From Bacteroidales bacterium (GTDB lineage Bacteria > Bacteroidota > Bacteroidia > Bacteroidales > Marinilabiliaceae), in NCBI GenBank assembly GCA_017960905.1, contig JAGCYH010000041.1, positions 82,337-146,336 of the forward strand: a stretch of 64,000 nucleotides of DNA, given 5' to 3'. Made by a program: the position numbers and the translations under genes. Positions within the stretch are counted from its first letter, which is position 1. Every line of letters begins with the position of its first letter. Positions 27,209 to 34,720 of the stretch are shown piece after piece. Under the pieces are notes generated by a model. That model was not told where the DNA came from. It ran no database searches and was given only the letters and a program-made list of their open reading frames with translations.

Positions 27209-27766
27209 ATGAAATCACCGAAAAGCAAAGCTATAAGATCTGCAATAACATGGGCGGTTATCTTTGGGGGTATTTTTATGGTGGGGTTTCTCTTATTTCA
27301 AATAGTACGATATAGCAATTTGAAAGCCGAACTTGAGCTAAACGAGAAGAAAATACAAACACTTCCACATATACAATTGGCAACTGCTGATAGTACAACA
27401 CTATACGATTTGAATGAATTGAGTAATAATGAACCTTTAGTGTTAATCTACTTCCACCCAGAGTGCGAATATTGCTCTGCAGAGATTAACGAACTTTTGC
27501 GAGAACCACAAAAACTTGCTGGTATCAAAAACATTTTTGTAACATTCGCGCCACGAGAGAAAGTTGCAGAATTCCTTATTACGCATCCAATTGAACAGAT
27601 AGAGAATTCTATTATTCTATTTGATGACAAATATGTTTTCGCTGGCGAATATGGTATACAGTCACCTCCGCAAACGTTGGTATATGATAGCAATAAACAA
27701 TTAATAAAACACTTTCGTAGGGTAATAACTATCGAAGCTTTAGAACAAGTATTGCCTGACTTATGA
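27209..27766 (+). CDS. Membrane-anchored thioredoxin-like (redoxin) protein
   Basis: A 185-residue protein with one N-terminal TM helix (about 14-34) and a periplasmic thioredoxin fold: LVLIYFHPECEYCSAEINELL with CxxC at Cys86/Cys89, and a cis-proline loop QSPPQTLVYD. It may make or repair disulfides, or detect the state of the exported peptides, which carry two and three cysteines. Its stop overlaps the exporter ATG by 4 bp, so the two proteins are made together. Confidence 0.85.
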   Translation: MKSPKSKAIRSAITWAVIFGGIFMVGFLLFQIVRYSNLKAELELNEKKIQTLPHIQLATADSTTLYDLNELSNNEPLVLIYFHPECEYCSAEINELLREPQKLAGIKNIFVTFAPREKVAEFLITHPIEQIENSIILFDDKYVFAGEYGIQSPPQTLVYDSNKQLIKHFRRVITIEALEQVLPDL

Positions 27767-29919
27767 ACACACGACTTATAGAGAAATCGTATGTAGCGCA
27801 ACACGACACTACAGACTGTGGGTCAGCGTGTCTGCTTGCACTCATCAGATATTATGGTGGTGATTCAACTATTCAGCATCTTCGTGAACTGAGCGGCACA
27901 ACAGTCCGCGGCACAACACTTTTAGGATTGTATCAGGCAGCGCAAGCGGCAGGTTTTGATGCCGAAGGCTGCAAGGCTGACACAAACGCGCTAATAGAAC
28001 ACGGCAAGCCTGTTATTCTGCATCTTACGCTCGAAAACAAATATGAGCATTACGTTGTTTGCTATGGCTTTGAGAACGGCCAATTTGTGGTTGGCGACCC
28101 TGCCAAAGGCATTGTTAATTACAAGGCCGAAGAACTCGACAAACTATGGCTGTCGAAAATGTGTCTCACTCTTGAACCCAACGTAGGTTTCAAGATGCAG
28201 AAAGACATCTCGACACAAAAAAAACAATGGATTAAGAAACTGATAACCGACGACATTGGCATCTTATCGGCAAGTGCTGTGATTGGTGTTGCCATTGCCG
28301 TGCTGGGAATGGTGATGTCGGTCTTCTCACAAAAACTTGTCGATGAGGTTCTGCCGGAGCGAAACATCAGAAAACTTGTTTTAGGCTTGGTCCTGGTCCT
28401 ATTCCTGCTGCTGATAAGAATTTTCATTAACGCACTGCGGCAGAAACTTATGATTACTCAAAGTCGCAACTTCAACAACCGCATAATCGATTTCTTTTAT
28501 GAGCGGTTGCTCAACTTGCCAAAACCGTTTTTCGACACCCGCAAGATTGGTGATATGGTTGCCCGGTTGAATGACACCCGGCGGATTCAGAATGTCATCA
28601 GTTCGTTGGCCGGAAACACCATCATCGATGCTTTGGTTGCATTGGTTGCGATTGCCTTTCTGCTCTATTATTCGTGGCAGGTAGGGCTTATCGTGGTTGT
28701 TTGTATGCCGCTGTTTTTCTTTATCATTTATCGGTTCAACAAGCGGATTATCGCGCAGCAGAAAGATGTTATGATGGGCTACGCGCAAACAGAGAGCAAC
28801 TTCATCAGCACCATAAACGGTATTGCTACCATAAAGAATTTCAACCGGCAAGATGTGTTTCGCGAACAGAACAAGATTGTTTATGCGGCTTTTCAGAACA
28901 AGGTTTTCAATCTGGGGACAACACAAATAAGCATTGGCGTTGTCTCGGGCATCGCTGGCAATGTTATTCTAATGGGAATAATCGCTTTCAGTGCGTTCCG
29001 CGTTGCGGGCGGCAGCATCAGTGTGGGAGAGATGATGGCAATAATAGGCATATCAAGTACATTATTCCCATCGATTGCCAATCTTGCACTTGTTGCCATA
29101 CCAATAAACGAAGCAAAGGTGGCTTTCAACCGTATGTTTGAAATTATTGGAAATAAACCTGTTGAAAGCACACAGCAAAATGCGGAAATTGATACCATTA
29201 ACAGTTTAACCCTGTCGGGAATAGATTTCAGATTTGTAGGCCGCAAACTGCTGTTAAACAACTTGAATGCGGAATTTAAAAGAGGAACCATAACCGCCAT
29301 TACCGGCGAAAGCGGATGCGGTAAAAGCACATTGTGCCAAATAATCCAAAGGTTCTACGAACCAGAGAAAGGTTGTGTGCTTGTAAACGGGGGTGATGCG
29401 GCAAAACTTCCTATGGCACAGTATTCCGATTTCATTTCGGTTGTACCTCAGGACGTGTATGTTTTTAACGGCACGCTTGTTGACAATATCTGCTTTGGCA
29501 CCCCAATAAAAGACATAAATGAGGTTGTGAACTTTTGCGGCAAGTATGGATTCAACAAGTTCTTCGATACGCTTCCGCAGGGTATTATGACCATTGTAGG
29601 CGAAGAAGGAATAAATTTGTCGGGCGGACAAAAACAACTTTTGGCCTTTGCTCGGGCGCTGTTCAAACCTTCACAAATCTTGATTTTGGACGAGATGACA
29701 GCCGCAATGGATAGAATATCAGAGAAATTTATTTGTGACTTGTTGCAGAAACTAAAACACGATAAAATCATTATTTTTGTTACACACAGGTTGCACACAG
29801 CCAAACTTATCAGCGACAACATTATGGTTATGGGCAATGGTGCAATTGAGTGTGAAGGCACGCACTGGCAACTGATGGGAACCGACAACTTTTACAGCCA
29901 ATTTTGGGAACATTTATGA
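27763..29919 (+). CDS. Peptidase-containing ABC transporter (C39 leader peptidase/exporter)
   Basis: A 718-residue PCAT. The C39 domain (1-140) has Gln13, Cys19 (QHDTTDCGSAC), His96 (EHYVVCYG) and Asp112 (VVGDP), the full catalytic set for cutting after double glycine. Six TM helices follow (about 165-440), then the ATPase: GESGCGKST, LSGGQKQLLAFARAL and LILDEMTAAMD. It should remove the leaders of the two GG precursors and export their cores. A PCAT in a Gram-negative normally needs an MFP and an outer membrane channel; such genes are downstream (31752, 38073, 40379) but not in this operon. Confidence 0.95.
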   Translation: MNTRLIEKSYVAQHDTTDCGSACLLALIRYYGGDSTIQHLRELSGTTVRGTTLLGLYQAAQAAGFDAEGCKADTNALIEHGKPVILHLTLENKYEHYVVCYGFENGQFVVGDPAKGIVNYKAEELDKLWLSKMCLTLEPNVGFKMQKDISTQKKQWIKKLITDDIGILSASAVIGVAIAVLGMVMSVFSQKLVDEVLPERNIRKLVLGLVLVLFLLLIRIFINALRQKLMITQSRNFNNRIIDFFYERLLNLPKPFFDTRKIGDMVARLNDTRRIQNVISSLAGNTIIDALVALVAIAFLLYYSWQVGLIVVVCMPLFFFIIYRFNKRIIAQQKDVMMGYAQTESNFISTINGIATIKNFNRQDVFREQNKIVYAAFQNKVFNLGTTQISIGVVSGIAGNVILMGIIAFSAFRVAGGSISVGEMMAIIGISSTLFPSIANLALVAIPINEAKVAFNRMFEIIGNKPVESTQQNAEIDTINSLTLSGIDFRFVGRKLLLNNLNAEFKRGTITAITGESGCGKSTLCQIIQRFYEPEKGCVLVNGGDAAKLPMAQYSDFISVVPQDVYVFNGTLVDNICFGTPIKDINEVVNFCGKYGFNKFFDTLPQGIMTIVGEEGINLSGGQKQLLAFARALFKPSQILILDEMTAAMDRISEKFICDLLQKLKHDKIIIFVTHRLHTAKLISDNIMVMGNGAIECEGTHWQLMGTDNFYSQFWEHL

Positions 29920-29922
29920 CTG

Positions 29923-30020
29923 ATAGAAATAAATGGTAAAATATGACCAATAAATGGTAAAAAAATACCAGTTATTGACAGTTTTTTGATGTGTATTAAT
30001 GTTGTCAGTTTATATCTTTG
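29923..30020 (+). promoter_or_regulatory. Operator and promoter D (precursor peptide 2)
   Basis: Half site TGGTAA (29934-29939), then TGACCAATAAATGGTAA (29944-29960) and ATACCAGTTATTGACAG (29965-29981), stepped 21 bp. The -7 TATCTTTG (30013-30020) is 31 bp after the last site. A TTTG at 29985-29988 is 24 bp from the -7, too far for a normal -33 box. Confidence 0.72.
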
Positions 30021-30031
30021 TTAAAACAACA

Positions 30032-30047
30032 TCAAGAATACTCTTGA
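30032..30047 (+). promoter_or_regulatory. Leader palindrome of peptide 2 mRNA
   Basis: TCAAGA-ATAC-TCTTGA, starting 11 bp after the last base of the -7 box. It is the counterpart of the palindrome at 23937-23951. Confidence 0.55.
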
Positions 30048-30092
30048 TAATTAATTGTTTAATTAACACATCATTAACTTAATTTTTATACT

Positions 30093-30287
30093 ATGGAAAA
30101 ATTGAATTATGAACAAATGGAGAAGTCAAAAGGAGGTATGAGCGTTAACGAAATACAGCTTGCTTGTTATTTAGCAATGGGTGTTCAAATAACGATGGCG
30201 TTTTCAGGACCGACCGGATTTCTAACTGCAAGTGCACTGAATGCGATGCCTTTTATTGGTTATTGCCCATTGCAGACAAACGGATAA
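30093..30287 (+). CDS. Double-glycine leader precursor peptide 2
   Basis: A 64-residue precursor with leader MEKLNYEQMEKSKGG (15 residues; 10 identical to peptide 1) and a 49-residue core beginning MSVNEIQLACYLAMG, with two Cys (core 10 and 43), a hydrophobic Gly/Ala/Met-rich middle, and the tail YCPLQTNG. The two cysteines near the ends would allow one disulfide closing a loop of about 32 residues. It is next to the C39 exporter gene. Outside the leader there is almost no similarity to peptide 1, which is common for paired bacteriocins. Biological activity is unknown. Confidence 0.8.
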   Translation: MEKLNYEQMEKSKGGMSVNEIQLACYLAMGVQITMAFSGPTGFLTASALNAMPFIGYCPLQTNG

Positions 30288-30432
30288 TTAGAAATATATC
30301 ATTAATGTTTGAAAAAAATAGAATCCTTTTTATTATATGCATGACATATAATAACTATGTCGTTTTGTCATAGGAAGACGTTAGGGATACTCTATTTTTT
30401 TTGTTTATAAGAAGTCATTAAAACTGATTATT

Positions 30433-30472
30433 ATAGAAAATCAATAGCGGTTTTTCGCTATTGATTTTCTAT
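30433..30472 (+). terminator. Long perfect hairpin between peptide 2 and the MacB-type operon
   Basis: A 17-bp perfect stem (30433-30449 with 30456-30472) with a 6-nt loop, 145 bp after peptide 2 and 19 bp before the permease ATG. The stem is AT-rich and lacks a long T tail, so it may end most transcripts or act as a stabiliser that lets peptide 2 be made in excess of the downstream genes. Confidence 0.5.
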
Positions 30473-30491
30473 TCAGTACACTTTATAATAA

Positions 30492-31745
30492 ATGCCATCC
30501 ACCGAAACATTATCTGAAATTTTCAATTCCATACGCCAAAACAAAGTGCGCACGGTGCTTGCGGGTTTTGGCGTGGCGTGGGGCATCTTCATTTTGGTTG
30601 TGCTGTTGGGTGCGGGCGAAGGTTTTCGCAAGGGCGTTATGCTGATGTTCAGTTCGTTCGCGCAAAAGAGTATGTACGTTTATGGAGGAACCACATCGCA
30701 AGCCTACAAAAACATTAGCGAGGGAGCGCCAATAACATTCGACGACCGTTATTTGGCCGAGTTGCAGCTGCGCTACAGCGATGAGATTCGAGCCATATCA
30801 CCGCAAATTTCAACTTACGCAACGGTCAGGAATGCTGAGCGCGTGGAGACATTCAACATTTCGGGTGTCAGCAGCGATTTCTTCAGGGTGCGGCTTTTGG
30901 AAGCGAAACGTGGCGGCAGAATTTTCAACCTGTTAGATACCAAACATAAGCGGAATGTGGCTGTTATTGGCGAGAATGTGGCAAACACCCTGTTCGGGAA
31001 AAAACAGGCTCTGAATAAAAATGTCGAGATAGCTGGCGAATATTTTCAGATTGTTGGCATCATAAAGAATGACAACGTTTTCAGTGTTTCCGATGTCAAT
31101 TCGGTTTACATTCACTACGACAATTATCTGCGCTGCTTCGGCTATAGTCTGACGTTCAACTCGTTCTGCCTTTTGCTGAATAACGATGTGAATACCACTG
31201 ACTTTGAGCAAGAACTGAAGAATTATATCGCCCACAAATCAAACTTCGACAAAGAAGACAGTCAGGCTCTGTATGTTTCAAACATCGAGGCGCAGACTTC
31301 ATCGTTCGAGAGCCTTTTCAACAGCATCAATGTGGTTATATGGATTGTAGGGCTTTGTTTTCTTTTGAGCGGCATTGTAGGCATTTGCAATGTTATGCTG
31401 ATAATTGTCAAAGAGCGCACCAACGAGATTGGGATACGACAGGCTGTAGGTGCCGAGCCGCACTCAATAGTCAGCCTGATAATGGCCGAATCGGTGGTGA
31501 TAACGCTGTCGGCAGGGCTTGTCGGCATCTTGCTTGGCTATGGCGCGTTGCAGATTATCGATTTGCTGATTGGTGCGTTGGTGTCGGAACAGTCCATTAT
31601 GTCGCAAACCGAGTTGAACGTACCTATGGTGATTTTCGCATTATGGGTGCTCGTTCTTTCGGGTATTGCGGCTGGTTTGTTCCCCGCCATCAAGGCATCG
31701 CGCATTATGCCTGTCGATGCCATCAGGTTCGAAAACAGAGGTTAA
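30492..31745 (+). CDS. MacB/FtsX-type ABC transporter permease
   Basis: A 417-residue permease with one N-terminal TM helix (VLAGFGVAWGIFILVVLLG), a periplasmic MacB_PCD domain (60-265), and three C-terminal TM helices with the FtsX pattern (IVKERTNEIGIRQAVGAEPHSIVSLIMAESV). This type does not move small solutes through the membrane; it works by mechanotransmission on periplasmic cargo with an MFP and TolC. It is followed by MFP and ATPase genes. It is a paralogue of the permease at 36828. The set lacks its own TolC. Confidence 0.9.
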   Translation: MPSTETLSEIFNSIRQNKVRTVLAGFGVAWGIFILVVLLGAGEGFRKGVMLMFSSFAQKSMYVYGGTTSQAYKNISEGAPITFDDRYLAELQLRYSDEIRAISPQISTYATVRNAERVETFNISGVSSDFFRVRLLEAKRGGRIFNLLDTKHKRNVAVIGENVANTLFGKKQALNKNVEIAGEYFQIVGIIKNDNVFSVSDVNSVYIHYDNYLRCFGYSLTFNSFCLLLNNDVNTTDFEQELKNYIAHKSNFDKEDSQALYVSNIEAQTSSFESLFNSINVVIWIVGLCFLLSGIVGICNVMLIIVKERTNEIGIRQAVGAEPHSIVSLIMAESVVITLSAGLVGILLGYGALQIIDLLIGALVSEQSIMSQTELNVPMVIFALWVLVLSGIAAGLFPAIKASRIMPVDAIRFENRG

Positions 31746-31751
31746 CAGAAT

Positions 31752-32837
31752 ATGAAAGTTTTTAATGTGATTTCTACAGCCGTTTTTTTATCAGTTGCTG
31801 GCACAATAGCCTACAAACTGATTTCGGCTGATAATGAATATTATGCGACAGTCAATCCGCAGATTCGCACCATTGAGGAAAAAACACGCATTCCTGGCAA
31901 TGTGTATCCCATAAAAGAAATCGAGATAAAATCACAAATATCAGGCATATTGGAAGATATAAAGGTTAAAGTTGGCGATTTTGTTGTCACAAACCAACCT
32001 GTCGCCACTATCAAACTTGTGCCCAATTCATCTGATGTCGAGAATCTGCGCAGCAATGTTGAACTGACAAGAATAACCTACGAGAACAGGAAAAACGAGT
32101 ATGAGCGGGCCAAAACGCTATTCGACAAAAAAGTTATAGCCAAAGCCGAGTTTGAGAGCATTGAAAAAGAGTTTTCGCAAGTAACAGAGCAGTACCGCAC
32201 CGCGCAAAACCTGTATAACATTTCAAGCCGCGGCTATACTGATGGAAGCGATATGGCCAATGTTGTTAAATCGAGTACCAACGGCACCATAATAGACATC
32301 CCTATAGAGGAGGGCGCATCGGTGATTGAGCGCAACAATTACAATCAAGGCACTACTGTGGCCGTGCTGGCGGCAATGAACCGCTTTGTCTTTCGTGCAC
32401 AGGTAGCCGAGCAGTATCTGCGGTATATCAGTTACGGAACAAAAGTAACACTGACGTTCAACGCCTACGATTCGTTGCAGGTGGTGGCGCAAGTAACCAA
32501 AGTCTCGGCCAAAGGAACGCAAGTGAACGGCGTGATGCGCTATACCATCGACGCGGAGTTTGAGATAACCGACTCAATGCCGACCATACGTTCAGGGTAT
32601 TCGGCAACGGCTGAGTTTGTGCTGAACCGTCGCGACAGCGTTGTGGCCATCGAGGAACGTTTCATCCGCTTTTCAGGCGATACCGCATACGTCAACACCA
32701 AAGACACCAACACAAACAAACCTTATCGGGTTTACATAAACACAGGCATTTCAGATGGTGTTTTCTGTGAAGTGACTGACGGATTGAATGTCCGTGACAA
32801 TGTTATTACACGCGATATTGACAAAGACAATGATTGA
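31752..32837 (+). CDS. Membrane fusion protein (HlyD/MacA-like periplasmic adaptor)
   Basis: A 361-residue adaptor with an N-terminal TM anchor, lipoyl half motif PIKEIEIKSQISGILEDIKVKVGDFV, a helical hairpin (about 95-160), the second lipoyl half TNGTIIDIPIEEGASVI, and beta-barrel/membrane-proximal domains. It joins the inner membrane permease to an outer membrane channel. Its stop overlaps the ATPase start by 8 bp. It has the same domain order as the adaptor at 38073 but is clearly diverged. Confidence 0.92.
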   Translation: MKVFNVISTAVFLSVAGTIAYKLISADNEYYATVNPQIRTIEEKTRIPGNVYPIKEIEIKSQISGILEDIKVKVGDFVVTNQPVATIKLVPNSSDVENLRSNVELTRITYENRKNEYERAKTLFDKKVIAKAEFESIEKEFSQVTEQYRTAQNLYNISSRGYTDGSDMANVVKSSTNGTIIDIPIEEGASVIERNNYNQGTTVAVLAAMNRFVFRAQVAEQYLRYISYGTKVTLTFNAYDSLQVVAQVTKVSAKGTQVNGVMRYTIDAEFEITDSMPTIRSGYSATAEFVLNRRDSVVAIEERFIRFSGDTAYVNTKDTNTNKPYRVYINTGISDGVFCEVTDGLNVRDNVITRDIDKDND

Positions 32838-33495
32838 GCTGCGCAATATATGCAAATCGTATACCACGGCTTTCAACAAACTCGATGTGCTGAAAGGCAT
32901 CAATCTGCGTATCGGGCAAGGCGAGATGGTTTCGATAATGGGTGCGTCGGGTTCTGGAAAATCAACACTGCTTAACATTTTGGGGTTGCTTGACAAATAC
33001 GATTCGGGCGAATACCTGATAAAAGGAACTTTGATGCAGAACCTGTCGTTTACTGAAGCCGCCCGCTACCGCAACCGCATATTGGGATTCGTGTTTCAGT
33101 CGGCAAACCTTATCAACTATAAGAACATAGTTGAGAATGTCGCCTTACCGTTGTTTTATAGGGGTATCGGGCAAAAAGAGCGCAACCGTCAGGCTCTCGA
33201 TTGTCTCGACAAATTCGGACTACGCAATTGGGCAACACATTTCCCGAACGAACTCAGCGGCGGACAAAAGCAACGGGTTGCCATTGCTCGGGCTATAATA
33301 ACAAATCCGGATATTATCCTTGCCGACGAACCAACTGGTCAGCTCGATTCTTCAACAACTACAGAAGTACTGCGGATTTTGCAAGACATCAACAAACAAG
33401 GGAAAACCATTGTGCTTGTTACTCACGAAGTTTTTATAGCCCAACAGACAAGCCAGATAATAAAAATAAAAGATGGTGTGATTATTGATTCATAA
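32830..33495 (+). CDS. MacB/LolD-type ABC ATP-binding protein
   Basis: The start at 32830 gives [13 protein letters not shown], the usual opening, and 221 residues. Walker [17 protein letters not shown] loop [11 protein letters not shown], signature [14 protein letters not shown], Walker [13 protein letters not shown] and His in VLVTHE are all present. It overlaps the adaptor gene and powers the permease at 30492. Paralogue of the ATPase at 39736. Confidence 0.95.
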   Translation: MIELRNICKSYTTAFNKLDVLKGINLRIGQGEMVSIMGASGSGKSTLLNILGLLDKYDSGEYLIKGTLMQNLSFTEAARYRNRILGFVFQSANLINYKNIVENVALPLFYRGIGQKERNRQALDCLDKFGLRNWATHFPNELSGGQKQRVAIARAIITNPDIILADEPTGQLDSSTTTEVLRILQDINKQGKTIVLVTHEVFIAQQTSQIIKIKDGVIIDS

Positions 33496-33507
33496 AATAA
33501 TGTTGAA

Positions 33508-34713
33508 ATGAGTTTTAAATTGTATTTAATCGCTTTCTCTCTGCTATGCGCACCTTATTGTTTATGCCAAAATAAACTGCAAATGGCGTTAGAATTAGCA
33601 GGAAGTAATCGGTATCAAATGGAACGTGTTCTCAGACACTTCCAAAATGAGCCGCAAAAACTTTCGGCTGCCGAGTTTTTGATTTGTAATATGCCTGCGC
33701 ATCACAACACATATGGCTATGAAAATGCACAATCAGATGCACAAACAATAACTGCTAGTTTCATTATTGACGTAGTGGATAAAACATTTTGGCAGTGGAA
33801 AAACTGCCAATGGGCGCAGCACTTAACCTTTGACGAATATTTGGAATGGATTCTGCCATACAAAGTTGCGGAAACACAGCAACTTGATCTCTGGCGCGAT
33901 ACTCTTTCGGCTTTTTTATCTAATCTTATTAACCGAACACCCCATGACGATGATGAGTATAACACCGCTACTAAAGTTACTGAAGTCGTCAGAACAGCGT
34001 TACGTGAGAAATATGGATATCTAATAGATGATAATGGCCGAAGTTCGCTTACAAGTATAAAGGATTTACAAAAGTTGAAGCCGTCAACTACAGGCTACTA
34101 CTCGCAACTTTTGGTTATGGCATGTCGAAGCGTTGGGGTACCTTCCGTTCTTGATGAGAGTGCTTTAGGCGGCCGCATTCCAACAACAATGACCATTGAC
34201 AAAGAATATAAGACAGCGACTTTGTGGCCTGTAATTCTTTCAAGTAAGGGAATAGAAGAGCCTATTGCCAATGATATTTCAAACGAAGAAAGTTACGGTT
34301 TTTTCCCTTACGACAAGTGTCCTAAAGTTTATCGTAATACTTTTGCTATCAATCCAGAACGATGGGAATACACCAAAAATACAAAGTCCCCGTTCTCTAT
34401 TAATCTATGCAAGATTGATGTAACTGATAAATACTTTCTTTCATCGGATTTGATAATAAAAATTGATGAAAAGCTTGCTCAACAGTTAACCGATCAATAT
34501 GTTTTTATCGCTGCTGAAGTATATGGAAATGATGTCAAACATAACGATTGGATAATTGTCGATTTCGGTGTCATGAAAAACAATAATGCATTTTTCAACA
34601 AAATGGGCAGAGATATTAATTACATGGTTTTGGGTTGTATTGGCAAAAAACTTATACCTATATGCGAGCCATTTTCATTGCATAAGAATGGCAAGATAGA
34701 ACTATTAAAATAA
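33508..34713 (+). CDS. Catalytically degenerate transglutaminase-like secreted protein
   Basis: A 401-residue protein with a signal peptide (LYLIAFSLLCAPYCLCQ). It is a clear paralogue of the next gene over its first 380 residues (QWAQHLTFDEYLEWILPYK, FFPYDKCPKVYRNTFAINP). Where the neighbour has GHCADY it has GYYSQL, so the nucleophile Cys is lost, and TWHTV becomes LWPVI, so the His is lost; the Asp position is kept. It should therefore bind but not cut or join. It is AT-rich and lies 12 bp after the ATPase gene. A role as regulator or binding partner of the active copy is inference. Confidence 0.75.
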   Translation: MSFKLYLIAFSLLCAPYCLCQNKLQMALELAGSNRYQMERVLRHFQNEPQKLSAAEFLICNMPAHHNTYGYENAQSDAQTITASFIIDVVDKTFWQWKNCQWAQHLTFDEYLEWILPYKVAETQQLDLWRDTLSAFLSNLINRTPHDDDEYNTATKVTEVVRTALREKYGYLIDDNGRSSLTSIKDLQKLKPSTTGYYSQLLVMACRSVGVPSVLDESALGGRIPTTMTIDKEYKTATLWPVILSSKGIEEPIANDISNEESYGFFPYDKCPKVYRNTFAINPERWEYTKNTKSPFSINLCKIDVTDKYFLSSDLIIKIDEKLAQQLTDQYVFIAAEVYGNDVKHNDWIIVDFGVMKNNNAFFNKMGRDINYMVLGCIGKKLIPICEPFSLHKNGKIELLK

Positions 34714-34720
34714 TCTTAAC

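Noticed and set aside
21434..30020. Stepped dyads as LytTR direct repeats
   Set aside because: A 21-bp step is also known for LytTR sites, but the half sites do not fit the usual GTT core, each site is itself palindromic, and no LytTR gene is in the window.
23803..30491. Lanthipeptide or radical-SAM maturation enzymes for the GG peptides
   Set aside because: No LanM/LanB/LanC, YcaO or CxxxCxxC radical-SAM protein is encoded in the locus.
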